From Gigaspora margarita (taxonomy: Eukaryota; Glomeromycota; Glomeromycetes; Diversisporales; Gigasporaceae): a stretch of DNA of 64,000 nucleotides. A program made the position numbers and the translations under genes. Within the stretch, counting starts at the first letter, position 1. The number at the start of each line of letters is the position of its first letter. The stretch is from assembly GCA_009809945.1 (NCBI GenBank), contig WTPW01002257.1:1-64000 (forward strand), given 5' to 3'. The notes beneath the pieces were generated by a model that saw nothing but the letters and a program-made list of their open reading frames with translations, was not told where the DNA came from and ran no database searches. Below are positions 45,313 to 58,171 of this stretch, piece after piece.

Positions 45313-46476
45313 ATGTCGACACCAAATGTTTGGAATTTTGGACCGGGCCCTGCAAAAATCCCAACCTCAGTATTAAAACGAGCTCAGGACGAGCTTTTAA
45401 ATTATAATAACACTGGAATGTCGGTTATGGAACTTTCGCACCGCTCCAAAGAATACGAAAGCCTTAATAATAAAGCTCAACGTGATTTACGTACCTTACT
45501 CAACATTCCTAATAATTATAAAATTTTATTCATGCAAGGTGGTGGTCATACTCAATTTTCAGCTATAGTTTATAACTTATTATCTGCAAAAAGACACCAA
45601 TTAGGTGAAGACCTTAAGGAAGAATTCAATCCTCCACTGGATTATTTAATTACAGGCTCATGGTCATCAAAAGCAGCAGAAGAAGCCAAGAAATTATATA
45701 ATAATGTTAACATAGTTTTTGATGTCAAAAAACTTAAAGGGTCATATGGATCAATTCCACCAAAAGAAGAATGGAAACTTAGTGGTTCAAAAGCAGCATA
45801 CGTTTATTATTGTGATAACGAAACGGTTAACGGAGTAGAATTTAATCATATACCGGAAATTGATCCTTCGGTACCATTAGTTTGTGATATGTCTTCAAAC
45901 ATACTCTCACGTCGTTTTGATGTTTCAAAGTTTGGCATTATTTACGCGGGGGCACAAAAGAATATCGGAGCAGCTGGTTTAACCGTTGTTATAGTTCGTG
46001 AAGATTTATTAATAAGATCTAATAACAAAAATTCGGATATTCCCGCAATTCCCTCTATGTTAGATTACAAAATAATGGCAGATCATAATTCACTTTATAA
46101 CACTCCACCAATGTTCTCAATATATATTTCAAGTTTAGTATTTGAATGGTTACTAGAATTAGGAGGGATCGAGGCGATCGAAAAGACTAATTCAACTAAG
46201 GCTGAAAGACTTTATGAAGTAATTAATAATTCGAAAATTTATAAATCACCCGTTGAAAAAAGTGTAAGATCAAGGATGAATGTACCTTTTAGAATTGAAC
46301 AGGAAGGATTAGAGAGCGAGTTCTTGAAAGGATCTATTGAATTAGGAATGTTACAATTAAAAGGACATAGAAGTGTCGGAGGAATTAGAGCTAGTATTTA
46401 CAATGCTATGACTTTGGAGGGTGTTGATTTTTTAATAGAATATATGAAGGCATTTGAGAGAAAACATTGCCAATAA
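45313..46476 (+). CDS. serC: Phosphoserine aminotransferase
   Basis: A single 387-aa exon. It converts 3-phosphohydroxypyruvate and glutamate to O-phosphoserine and 2-oxoglutarate, the second step of serine synthesis, also used in pyridoxal phosphate synthesis. The N-terminal VWNFGPGPAKIPTSVL is the family signature. MSVMELSHRSKEY and LFMQGGGHTQFSA follow. The PLP-binding lysine is Lys216 in YAGAQKNIGAAG. The C-terminal arginine motif is GHRSVGGIRASIYNAM. Length and motifs are normal, and no lesion is seen. The first ATG after an A+T-rich leader starts the conserved domain at once. The fungal name would be SER1. Confidence 0.97.
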   Translation: MSTPNVWNFGPGPAKIPTSVLKRAQDELLNYNNTGMSVMELSHRSKEYESLNNKAQRDLRTLLNIPNNYKILFMQGGGHTQFSAIVYNLLSAKRHQLGEDLKEEFNPPLDYLITGSWSSKAAEEAKKLYNNVNIVFDVKKLKGSYGSIPPKEEWKLSGSKAAYVYYCDNETVNGVEFNHIPEIDPSVPLVCDMSSNILSRRFDVSKFGIIYAGAQKNIGAAGLTVVIVREDLLIRSNNKNSDIPAIPSMLDYKIMADHNSLYNTPPMFSIYISSLVFEWLLELGGIEAIEKTNSTKAERLYEVINNSKIYKSPVEKSVRSRMNVPFRIEQEGLESEFLKGSIELGMLQLKGHRSVGGIRASIYNAMTLEGVDFLIEYMKAFERKHCQ

Positions 46477-46675
46477 AAATTTGGGCACACTTTTCTTTAA
46501 TTTGATTTTTTTTTTTTTTGTTAAGCAATCTTTAAAAATCATATTTATGAAAAAAAATAATAAAATTATAAATTTTTTATTCACGATTTCCCATAAATTA
46601 AGCCAAAATTGAAACTAATATGTACTATGAAACAATGCAATTGTAAAATAAATTACTGACTCAACAATAATATAT

Positions 46676-47611
46676 TTAAGACTTCTGGGCTGAAGCGCCT
46701 TCACACGGAGGTGGAATAGGAGAATTTGGATCTATAGGTGGATGTACAACGGTTCCAACTTTATAATATGAATGATGATCACGATAAAAAGAAGCCCAAT
46801 TTTCAATATCCTACAAAAATTTAAAATTTAAAAATTTAAATAATAAATTTTAAATGAAAAAAAAAAAAAAAACTTTCTAGCATTGTACCTTGATTTGTTC
46901 AGGTGTTAAACCACGCAAGTCGTGGGTCAGATGAGTTTGAAAACATCCTGTAACATATGCACGAGAGGCATCTTTTCCAGCAAAAAAACGATAACCACCA
47001 CTCTATATTATAAATAGATCCTTTTAATCAATAATATAAAAATCCAAGACGATTGTGAAATTAAGGGTTAATTATTAGATCGTTTTTTTTTTTTACCTTT
47101 CCATAATATTGTTTTCCGCTAGTTACGTCAAATACCTCTCCGCTGAAGGATTCGAGAGTAATAAATGAATACATATGGAATACATAATTGTTCTTAATTT
47201 TCAAGCACGAAATAATGCATAACTTCTTACTTCATGGCAATATAAATCGGTAAATTTGGATCTGATCCATCATATTTAGCCAGCTCTTCTTCAGTAAATA
47301 TAATTTCCCTGCGCTATCTCGAAAAGAATAAAATATAAACCTTTTTTTCGAAACTAAGAGTTTTAGAAGTACGTGTTAATAAATACCGGAATCCAATTCC
47401 TCCAATTTGTGTATTTATTTTTATATCCCCAAGTCCAAGTCTCGGTAATCAAATAACTAGTCAAGAAAAATGCAATTATAGATAATACAATTGCTTGTAA
47501 AATTGGTTTAATTAAAGAGGGAGATTTACGAGAATCTTTTTGATTATTATATGAGGTATCTGTAAAAGACTCTGATGAGTCTTTAACTTTCTTTCGTTGA
47601 ATTGTTGACAT
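46676..47611 (-). CDS. Membrane-anchored cytochrome b5-like heme-binding protein (MAPR family)
   Basis: Five exons on the minus strand, starting MSTIQRKKVKD at 47611; exon 1 ends at 47387. Residues about 32-52 (PILQAIVLSIIAFFLTSYLI) form one transmembrane segment. The cytochrome b5-like domain follows: FTEEELAKYDGSDPNLPIYI, GEVFDVTSGKQYYG, GGYRFFAGKDASRAYVTGCF, DLRGLTPEQIKDIENWASFY. The protein ends PPPCEGASAQKS. Conserved Tyr residues of MAPR proteins (YDG, YYG) are present. Family members (Dap1, PGRMC1, neudesin-like) bind heme and support sterol P450 enzymes in the endoplasmic reticulum. Splice sites are all GT-AG. It is convergent with serC, about 200 bp apart. Confidence 0.88.
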
Positions 47612-49200
47612 TTTGTTGAAAAATGAGAATATGTGTAACTGCACTGTTTATTCCTACCGGTTACTAAATGCTTTGAACAATAAATTAACCGGCCCGACTT
47701 TTTATCCGAATTAATCTTTACGTGTACTGTTACATCATATTATTAATACTGTATTCAAAATTTAAAATTGCTTTAACTTTGGTCTACGTAACAAATTTAA
47801 TTTTACCCAATCTTACCATTATTAGATTCTTTTAATTAGAAGGGTTAACTTAATAAAAATTGACTTTCATATATATAAATAACAGCCGATTTTATGTATT
47901 ATATACAGATATACTGTATATCTTGATGATTTAATAGCCAAATGAAAGCTTAGATTTTAGTTTTCTTTTGACGATTAAATCGTCAAGATTACTTCGAGAT
48001 ATGAACTGTGAAAGTCAATGGTATTAATTTTTTTTAAAAATGTTGATTTCTATCGACTGCAGCCTACGTTAAAAATAGAAAATATGCGAATGCTAAAAAA
48101 TTTATTTAAGTAGGTATGACTAAGCTTTGGAACTAGGATTCATTCACTTTAATTATTCCAGTTCTGTAAAATATAAGCAAACGATTATTTCTACAAATGA
48201 TGCAAACCAAAATAGCATATACTGTATTAAAATTTTGCCAGGAACTTTATTAGAAAATAGAAGATGGTTTCATATATATACAAGATTTTGAGTTATCGAA
48301 GGTTTTTTGAAAAAGCCTTCACCTTTTTCGAGTTTGCATTAATTGCAGAAATAAGTATACGTGTGTAGGCATGCCCTTCGAAGCGCGTTTCTATCAACAG
48401 GTGTGTGAATCACGATAAGTGGTACCCTATGTGAATAAACATTATTACTCTCAGTATATAATTACAGTAAGCTTCCACAAATGCACCAATCCCAGGAATT
48501 ACACTTACGATGGATTTGCTATTTGAAATTCTTGACAATTATAGATAATTGTTATTTCATGATAATTGTTAATTAATCATCTTGATAATAATATCTATGA
48601 ATAAGAACTCACAAAGTCAGGTCGATATATTAGCAAATTTGACAAGAGATAATACGAATGAGGTAAATCATTAAACGTAAAGTGCTGACTGATGTATATA
48701 TTCGAGCAAATACAATGGCTAACGCTGTATCTAAAAATATAGTACTATAAGTATTTTTGTCCTCAAACTTACAAAATAGCCTATAATTTTACTATTTTTA
48801 TCTATAATAATTTGATTATAAATATTATTTAATCTATAAAAAAAATTTTAATTACCATATCTGATATATCTAATATTATATGATTGTATGAAGTTTTTTT
48901 TGTAATATTTATATTTAATAAACTATTTGACCAATTTGACCAGACCAGTTTGACCAAAAGCTCTTTGACCATTGACCAGCAAATTTTTGATTGACTGAAA
49001 ATTTCTGATGACCGGATTCGATAAGTTACCGAGTTAGAATCAATAGGTAACCGGTTTCGGCCAACTCAGAAATTTATCGAATTCGGTCATTAGTAATTTT
49101 TCAGTTGTCCCAGAATTTATGAGAACAGCTGCGAATCTAAATAAATCTGGATTCAACTTTTTTGAATATATACATCCGGATATAATATAATCCAGATATA
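47612..49200. other. Intergenic DNA with a TTTGACC word island
   Basis: No gene. From about 48915 to 49090 the words TTTGACCA and CCGGTTTC recur. The rest is A+T-rich. Confidence 0.4.
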
Positions 49201-49202
49201 AA

Positions 49203-49440
49203 ATTAATTCGGATATAAAATAAATCCGGATATAAAATAAATCCGAATGTAAAATAAATCCGGATGTAAAATAAATCCGGATGTAAAATAAATCCGGATG
49301 TAAAATAAATCCGGATGTAAAATAAATCCGGATGTAAAATAAATCCGGATGTAAAATAAATCCGGATGTAAAATAAATCCGGATGTAAAATAAATCCGGA
49401 TGTAAAATAAATCCGGATATAAAAAATAAATCCGGATAAG
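49203..49440. repeat. 17-bp minisatellite (CGGATGTAAAATAAATC)
   Basis: About fourteen copies of a 17-base unit, the central ones identical. The unit contains TCCGGA. Because 17 is not a multiple of 3, it is open in several frames, which produces long repetitive false open frames on the minus strand. Confidence 0.9.
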
Positions 49441-50170
49441 TATCTTAACAAGGCATAATAAAATTTGATGACGTTTATATTTCGACATACTAAAATAATT
49501 GACATACTAAATTATTTATGATTTTGAGTCGAAAATAATTTTCGCCAAGAGAAAACATTTTCGTCACCCATGTATAGCAATATGTAGCAATATATATTTA
49601 TCAAGGCGAGCAAGATCTTAAATTGTTTAACAAAGTGATGGCAGAAAAATACAGTAATATATTTTAATTGCGTAAATTTTGTATAAATTTTGTATGCCGA
49701 TATTAAATTCTGACTGCATTATGAAGTTGAACGATCAGAAATCACCTGATCGCGAATTTTTTCTGCCATCATTTTGTTACCTATCTTAGGCAGAAATGTT
49801 TACCAGAATATTAGAAAAAAAAATCTAAAGTCCAGCGAGCTTCATATTTCTAATACCGTATTACGGCTTTATTACGGTTTATATTTTATAGCGCTAATTA
49901 AAAATCTTAATGCTAATTAAAATATTATATCACTTCTCATTGACCTAAATCCAATGTTTGAGTACACCGCTCGCGCACTATACTCTAATGATAAGGCATA
50001 TTTTGTGTTACACAAGACGAATATATATACAAAAAACTTTTTGTAACGATCAAAAACTTATACGTGAATTATTATTATCATAAGAAATCGATCGGCCGAT
50101 TTTGAAAAAAAAATCGACCAGTTAAGCCGAGAATTAGCTTTATCCGATTTTTTATCATTAGCCAGGATCA
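49441..50170. other. Intergenic DNA downstream of HAUS3
   Basis: A+T-rich. An imperfect inverted pair surrounds 49630-49790 (AACAAAGTGATGGCAGAAAA; TTTTCTGCCATCATTTTGTT), which may be a small foldback MITE of about 160 bp. No gene is seen. Confidence 0.45.
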
Positions 50171-52866
50171 TTAACGTTTGTTGCTTCGCAAAGAATCCAA
50201 ATCCTAAGCGAAAAAGGTTGTAAATTCATTTAGTTGGGAATTTTTAATACAATAGATATAAACTCTATAATATCTATAAGATACTACCTGGGAAATTTGA
50301 TTTAGTTTGGGCTGCAGACGATTGGCTATTGAAAGTAAAGAAAATTGAATATCTGAAAATTCCTATAAAAAATATAATATGTTATTTCACAAAAAAAAAA
50401 AAAGAGGATAGGTAAATGTAGAATAGAACAAAGATTATAATAGATACTCTAGGTGTAAATAAAAGATCTAAAGTCTTGGAATCTTTATAAAGTATAGAGG
50501 TCAAAACCTGTTCAATTCCACCACTGAAAGAATGAAAAACTAAGATTAATATTATATAATTAACAAAAATCTTAAAAGATCTAACCGCACGTACCAAGAT
50601 TTGGAGAATTCTTGTTGTGCCACCAATTCATCATTCACTCTAGAAAATACTTTGTTTTTTGTTTGATCAATTTCAATAATCTTTTCCTTTAAAGATTCAT
50701 ATGTAATAAAAGGCGAAGATTGCTCTTCCGAACTTCTTAGAACTTTCACTTCAAGTGAATAAAAACCCCATTAGATTCATAATAAATATTAGAGTTTTAA
50801 GATAAATAAATGGAACTTACACATTTCCAAGTTTGTTAATCTGTTCATGGATAATAATAAATTATCCCTACTTCCTACAACTGTTTTTTCTATATTTGGC
50901 TCCACAAAATCAGTTACAGACATGAGATTCTATTAAATTCTGCTCATTAGATATCTAGTATAAATTAATTCAAAATCCGAATAGGCTAATATATAAAAAC
51001 AAAATTACTTTTTGTGCAGTAAGACAATTCTTGCGGTGTTCTAGCTCCTTTGTAACATCAGAAAACAATCTATGAACAGCTTTTTGATCTTCCAACTCGA
51101 GATTGAGAGCCTTAGAGATTAATTGAGTTCGCGAATATTGAGATAATAAAATATCGTTCACCTACACCATTATTTAAATATCAATAAAATAATACAAAAT
51201 AAACAGTCAAGGTGAAACCTTTCATCATACCAAGTTAAATCTATCTATTAACGACTTTTGATACTTTGATTGAATAGTATAATCAGCCATTAATAGTGGA
51301 TTTTCAATTTGCAATTCTGCAAGATTTTTTATATATTCTCCAATTTTTGAAGTCAAAACCGTCTTGATCTGTTGGTTCAACATAGTACTGCTGCTTATAT
51401 ATTGCTCACATTTCGATCTAAAAGAAACGAAATTAGAATATTAATATCAATAAATTTTTGCAAAAAAAAGCGAAATTATGGAAAATTTAATTATGACATA
51501 CTCTAAGCTGTTTAAGTCAGGGATAAATGAATCTAACCCTAAGGCATCATTTTCAAGCGTTCGTAAATATGTAGACATATATTCACGACGGGCATTCGCT
51601 TCAATATATTTAAGTTCAGTTTTTGGACAGCTATAAACAAAACACAAAATTGTTACTTTATGATTATATAACAGATAAGAAATCATATAAACCTTAAAAA
51701 ATATATATTACAGGGATTTTAGACGGTTAATTTCGTCACATAAAGCTTTCTGATCAGAAATTCCATCTAAATTCTTAAAAAAAAAATAATTTTAAATTGC
51801 AATAAGTTCTAAGACAATGTGAAATAAAAATTTCCAAAATTCTTACTTGTGGAAATAGGCTTTCACGGAATTTTTGAAGTTCATGTGTGAATGTTTGGTC
51901 AATTTTTACTATATCCTGGATATCGTTCGTATATTGAAATATAAAATTTTTTGCCTTTCCTGTTGAACATAGGACAATAAATAAATATATATACTAACGA
52001 ATCACTAGTAGCGTAGCAAATTATATAAATCTGGATTCAACGAACCATTTTTTTCGTGAGTATCTCTTTCAAATAATACTTCAGACAATGCAATAGATAA
52101 GGCATTTGTCTCAACATCAAGCTGCAATTAAATATATACTTAATACTGTTATTACCATTTCTTATAAAACATTGTACAATATCATAGTTAAAGAACCTTA
52201 ATAGATTCCTGTTGAATCAACGAATCAACATTTTTATTCCGCTCGTCTAAATCACGATTGATTCTCTTTAAATCTGCGAGTTGACTTTCTAAATCCTCTA
52301 ATGTCATTCTATTTTAAATCATACGCGTACTTAATAAATTGTTGATTCCATAATATTCTGAATATAATAATAAGAAAATTATCTCACTTAAGTTGGTTAC
52401 GGTGATTAGATACACGATCTTGCCTTTTTCGCAATATATCGATTTCATTTTCAAAGCTCTCGTGTTCTTTCCTAATATATTAATTTTTCCCAATTCATTT
52501 TTTTTAATTACATATCCAGACGTTCGAAGAATTCAAGAATTTGATTAATAAACTTACTTAATCTTTGCAATCTCCACTGATGTACTTTTAAATAAATAAA
52601 TAATTATATAAAGAACTTTTTACGCAGCACATGGTACTAAAAAAATCAAAGACCCAACCACTTACAAATCATAACGTTTGAACTTACAGACCACCTTCGT
52701 TATTACCAATTAAATTTTTTTCATCGATGTTTTCACATAGCCATTCAAGTAAATAACGCGTTTCTTTATTCTCAAAAGCCCACAAGATTTGTTCTGGCTT
52801 TAAAGCCGAAACATTTGGATATTCCAGCTTTGACAAGAAATTCACGAAGGCTATCGCGGAATGCAT
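50171..52866 (-). CDS. HAUS3: HAUS augmin-like complex subunit 3
   Basis: A multi-exon gene on the minus strand. Exon 1 (52688-52866) reads MHSAIAFVNFLSKLEYPNVS and then LLEWLCENIDEKNLI. This is the HAUS3 N-terminal signature (a short helix bundle, then F/LxWFCxNVNExN in animal orthologues). Later small exons encode charged, heptad-like segments typical of a coiled-coil subunit, for example RIEKRQDRVSNHRNQ-type and LMDEFSDIQFSLLSIANRLQ-type stretches. The last exon ends DLDSLRSNKR at 50171. Augmin binds microtubules and recruits gamma-tubulin for branching nucleation in the spindle. At least ten introns, all short, are suggested. The N-terminal assignment is strong; the middle exons are assigned by continuity only. 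Confidence 0.72.
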
Positions 52867-53498
52867 TTTTTTTTAGACTTAACGCGGAATGTATTCCGAT
52901 GTATTCCTTACATATACATTGATTTGTATTTCACGCGTTGGATGACCCGAATAGTTGCAAAATGATAATTCTGCATTACAGTTCTAAATCCCGGCCAAAA
53001 ATCTGTGATTTTTCTGCAAAATTTCGTGAACGCAGATAATCATCGTCCCCCCCGGCAAAATTTTCTTAAATTCTTTAATTCAGCCAGCTATTAAGCCGGC
53101 ATTACAGCATTAAAATTACGAATCAACATAATTCGTCCCGGAACTATAAAAAGTTTTTTTTTAATATGGTTAAACGGTTCCCAATCCCTACTGAAATAAA
53201 CTTAACGTTAACTTCATATGAAGAATTATGATGCTGTATAAGAATGGAAAAAATACATTAAAACTTGGGAATGCTTTGGTTATGTAAAGCGGTAGTATGA
53301 GTTGTAGAAAATGGTATGAAAATGGGAATTTTCGTGAAGGTTCTGGTTCGAAGATTAACCTTTTTGGTTAGATTTTTTAAACAAATTAGGAAAAAAATTC
53401 CTTGTTTTTTTAATATTCTATTTCTAATACGAATTCTGTTAGATTTAGATTTAGATTTATAGATTAAATATTTAAATTTAAATATTGATTAGATACTA

Positions 53499-53764
53499 CC
53501 GTAGTGCACTGACCAAAGTACCCGGGGTACAATGCAATCTACCCATAAAAAAAACTTACAAAAGACCCGGGTATATTATACAGCAGCAGGTCAGCGTCGC
53601 AAGAAAAAAAAATTTTAAGTATATACATATCTTGCATTTACAATGAGCAGTCTAAAAATTTAAAAAAACCTATATTTAATTAATGAAGGTCTCGTGTTTT
53701 GCACCGGGGTATTTTGCAATGGGGGGTATTGAAAAAGGGGGGTACTTTGGTCAGTGCACTACGG
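53499..53764. mobile_element. CCGTAGTGCACTGACCAAA MITE, copy 2
   Basis: Same ends as the copy at 24527-24744, with TA on both sides (53497-53498 and 53765-53766). It carries an extra segment near the left end (CCCGGGGTACAATGCAATCT). Confidence 0.82.
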
Positions 53765-54458
53765 TACTCACCCACCCACTCACCCACCATACGAACCTAT
53801 GTTCTTTAAATATTTTTTTTAAAAAATACCGAACTAAAAAATCGAGACTAAAAACTGAAATCAGATGCTAAAAAAGGAGATATTACAAAATTCGAAATGC
53901 GCTAAAAAATCCTGATACTATTTATTACTAGTCTGGCCAGGCCAAATGATTTCATGAGAAAGTTAATGTTCATAAAAAATGGCATTTAACCAAAACAGCT
54001 TTTTACGCAAAAACTTTTAAAACACCCTACCATTAATTAAGTATTACGAAAAATATTTTTTCCATTCATAAATAATCGAAAATAATCGAAAATGATTTTT
54101 TAATGCATTTGAATTTTTTAATATTTTTACCCTTTAACATTCGATTATTTTAAATATAAAAAATTAAAAAATAAATATTAAAAATTTTACCTGTTACAGA
54201 ATACTACCCACTCGTCCTCTATGCGAACTTACATATGTTCTTTTATTAAATTAAATAAATTAATTAAAATTAAAATGATTAATTTGATTAATCTTTGATT
54301 AATATAAATATTAAAAAAAATATCGTACTAGAAAATCGAGTACTAAAAAAATACAGGTTAAAAAATTTTTTTTTTTTGCATAACTTATATCAAAATAATA
54401 GAACTTTTTTTAACTTTTTTATTATAGTATACATAAATAAATTGTTGTTTTAATGCAA

Positions 54459-54626
54459 TACAGTCAACTCTCTTTATACATAACGAACTTTACTAAAAAA
54501 TTTTGAATTTTATAATAATTCGGTATAAAAAATGTTATGGCTTCATAAGAAAACATAGTAATTTTATATAGCGAACTTTTTTTGACAGCCAGAACCAACA
54601 GTTCATTATAGAAAAGGTTGACTGTA
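54459..54626. mobile_element. TACAGTCAACTCTCTTTATA MITE (pogo-like)
   Basis: TACAGTCAACTCTCTTTATA pairs with TATAGAAAAGGTTGACTGTA, and TA is at both borders. The internal words ATAACGAACTTT and TAGCGAACTTTT repeat. The termini resemble pogo/Tigger-type MITEs. Confidence 0.65.
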
Positions 54627-55619
54627 CAAGAATTTTTATCAACTTTTTTTGCTTTATATTATGGCACAACTATTGTATATTATTAACTTACCAGCATACT
54701 AGATTGACAACTCAATACATTAAATAATCTTATGAATTAAATAATAGAGCAATAGTTATTTTATTTTATTTATTATAACAGATAAGAATATCGTATTAAC
54801 TTACAAATTAAAATTTTTACATATATACAAAATATGTATACAATTCAGATATTTCATTTTTTTTAAAATTTGTTTTATTATAAATTTTTACACTAAACAA
54901 GAAATTCTATAACTGGGTAACCATACAAAACTAACAAAATTCAGTTTCATACATATGTTCGACTTTTCTTGATTTTACTTCTATCAGATTTCTAGTAAAT
55001 TCATAATTATAATGAGTTTTTCGCGTCATAAAATATAATAACTTTTTTATCACTATAAAAAAATCTTACATCCATTTTTGATCATTTCTTTTCCGTAAGT
55101 GAGCTCTCAAAAATTCCAAGTTCACCGAAAATGATAATACCAACAATAAAGAACTATGTGAATAAAATGATAAAAAAATGATAAAAAAAAAAAAAAAAAA
55201 GAAAACAAATAAGCTTACCAATGTTTCTTGAATATCGACGAAAAGATACTAGCAACTATAAAATAGTGACTAAAGAAAAAAAAGTATATATAAGTCACTT
55301 ATTTTTTATTTTGATTGCATTAAAGGTATGAATTTCATATCTCAGACTTTATAGATGTGAGCCTAAAAAGGCATTAATAAAATTATCATCATAGATATGA
55401 AATTTGATTTAACTTCTCAAATTATTATTTTTTTTTTGTTTATTAGAGCGAACTCAGATTGGAAGGAGAAAAGAGAAGAAAAGAGACAAAAAAACCTCCC
55501 CTGTCTCTCTTGTTGGTCCGTCAAAAGAGAAGATAAGAGAAAAGACGGGCTATTTGGATAACGCTGTCCAAGCGAACACATAATGATAAATCAACAAAGA
55601 CAACTGTTTGCTTTTAGGG

Positions 55620-55745
55620 CATAACAGTATCTTTGGAGCGAACTCCCACGAAGACGGTATATCTTCGGAGCGAACTCCCACAAAGACGGTATATCTTCGG
55701 AGCGAACTCCCACGAAGACGGTATATCTTCGGAGCGAAACCAATG
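55620..55745. repeat. 32-bp tandem repeat (GGAGCGAACTCCCACGAAGA)
   Basis: Three nearly identical 32-base units and a diverged fourth. Each contains GGAGCGAACTCC, itself palindromic, and GACGGTATATCTTC. Confidence 0.85.
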
Positions 55746-58160
55746 AAGTCAGTATAACTTCAACGAGTAAAGGCACAACGGCATATTGGTAGCGTGGGTA
55801 AAAACTTGCGTATTTATAAATAAATTTCTTGTGTAACAGCAACAAACAATTATCCAATAGGATGATTTCGGCTATCAAAATAAGTGTTGATTTTTCACGT
55901 GCGCACATGCGCGGATCCAATTAAATTGCTTTATTTAAAGGATCGCACACGTGCGACACTGCGTACAATAACATTATTATCCGGACCAACAGAATGACTT
56001 GAGCCTCTTTAATGATCATCAAATAACTTCGTTATTTGCGTGTCATTCTGTTCTTACGTTACTACCATTATATCTTTCATTTAATTTCTTCCTATTCGAA
56101 GCTATTTAGTCTAAATATAATGCCTANTTATCAATTGAATTATCTAGATATAAAGTTTGTAACCGGTTTATTTTTCATATTAAATTAATTTGAAATTTTA
56201 AAATCAGAAAAATGTAAGATATATAATTATCATGCAAATAGAACTTATTATGAATAATTTATTAGCAATCAATTTATGTTAAATATTAGCGATAATACGT
56301 ATTTCTTACGTAGTAATAAATTAAATAATTCTTAATAACGATAAATAATTTTGCAATAAATTAATAATTTATTTAATTTGTTGCTTGTATAAATTAAAAT
56401 TTTTTGTATTTTGATTAATGCGAATTTTTTTTTTGTTCAATTAATATTTAAGGCATAATAAATAAGGTTTTTTTTTAATACGTAATAATTATTTATTATG
56501 CTTTTAATTTTATCTTTTAAGCCAAGTCGGACTTTATACTGCGAATTAGCCTGACGGAGTAAAGGATAAAACGGAGCAAATACATTCGAAATCAGATAAA
56601 TTCTAAATCATTGTTATGAGTATAGTAATCACTGTAAAAGCACATTAAATAATACCCAATTAAAAAAAGCTAATTCTTTAAATAAAATTTTTTAAAATAA
56701 CAAAACTTTGCACCACTGCAATGTTACCCAAGCGGCGAAGCTGCCCATATTCGCAATCTCTAGTTCACGATATAAGACTACATTGCCAAATTTTTTGATC
56801 ACTAAATTTTGATTAGCCCGTGACTTTGAGGAAGCTTATTTAAATTTCCCTATCAATTTATTATATATTTTTTAAATAATTTTTAGGATGTTGGATATAA
56901 GACTCGGACTTTATATAGTATAACTATTATTAGAAGTTTAAAATAAGTGCTTAATTTTTAAAATTAATTGGGATTTTAGCTTCCACAAATTCGTCGAATT
57001 GTATATTTTCGAGTTATTTAGTCGACTAAAAAATTTATATGTAAATTACTATGTTTAGTCGATTTAGTCGACTAGGCCCTTTCTATTGCAAAGACTGAGT
57101 CATATGTTTTTTTGTTTAAATTTTATCAGTTCAGTAAGGCATACATATGTGCCTAAATTGCCTATTTTACAGCTATTCTCATAAGGCCACTCCAAATTGA
57201 TTCTTTGTTTAACATAACAAAAATATTCAACAAGAAGTAAAAAATCTGCAACAAAAAAAAAAAAAAACACGGCGATTCTATTGGCTGAAAAAATGTAAAA
57301 AAATGTTAAAAGCGATTTGATTGGTTAAATTAGTGTTTATTTTATAACTAAAATTTAAACATTGATAAAAAATTAATACAGTATATAAATTTTTGATTTG
57401 GCATTTTCGAATATATAAAGGCATAGCATAGGTCTTATACAAATTTGACAAGCTATTTTCATTAATCAATATGAAAACCATGTGATTTTAATACATACTA
57501 TATATAGTGAAGTTAGTTTTTTTTCTAAGATACTAAATCAAATTCAGGGTCGGGGAGCAATAATTTTTAAAAATTCTTGAATTCGGGGCTGGGAACTTAA
57601 ATTATGCAAGACTTTTTTTAAATTCTTTAAATTCAAGACCGGGAACTTAAAAAGATGAATTTAGAACTGGTAAACTTAAATTGACCAAAATTTTTTAAGC
57701 CTTTTGATAATTCATTAAATAAGATTTTTTTAAATTCTTGAGTTCAGGGATGATAAACTTAAATCAGATAAGAATTCAAAAAATTCTTGAATTTAGGGTT
57801 GGGAACCTTAAATTGGACAAGAATTTTAAATTTAGAGTTGGGAAACTTAATTGGACAAGTTTTTCAAATTCTTGAATTTAGGGCTAGAAGACTATTTAAT
57901 AAAAAGTTTATATATATATGTATATATTATAAAAAAAATTAATATAGCATAACTGATAATAATAAAATTACTAAATTTCATAAGAATCGATAAATTTTAT
58001 AATGAAATAACATTATGATATTAATTATTAAAAAAAAATTTTAAATCCAGAGTTCTTTATAGAGAGGTTATTGTTATTGAACAAGGGTCAATTGTATTTT
58101 ATTTTATAAGTTGAATTGATTCGTCAAGGATTTCGTCAATTGTTAGGAGGTTTGTCAATC
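55746..58160. other. Intergenic DNA with a TTGAATTTAGGG word island
   Basis: At about 55890-55975 an imperfect inverted pair surrounds CACGTGCGCACATGCGC and GCACACGTGCGACACTGCG. From 57540 to 57900 the phrase AATTCTTGAATTTAGGG-TTGGGAACTTAAATTGGACA recurs about six times, degenerate. An N occurs at 56127. No gene is seen. Confidence 0.45.
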
Positions 58161-58171
58161 ACTAAAGGGTT

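Larger units (their letters stand above)
52867..55610. other. Intergenic DNA with two MITEs
   Basis: It contains the MITEs listed separately (53499-53764, 54459-54626) and A+T-rich DNA. At 55440-55590 a purine-rich stretch AAAAGAGAAGAAAAGAGACA is followed by its pyrimidine counterpart, a possible small foldback. No gene is recognised. Confidence 0.4.

Noticed and set aside
49137-49505. Long minus-strand frames with FYIRIYFTSGFILHPDL repeats
   Set aside because: They are produced by the 17-bp minisatellite, which is open in several frames at once.
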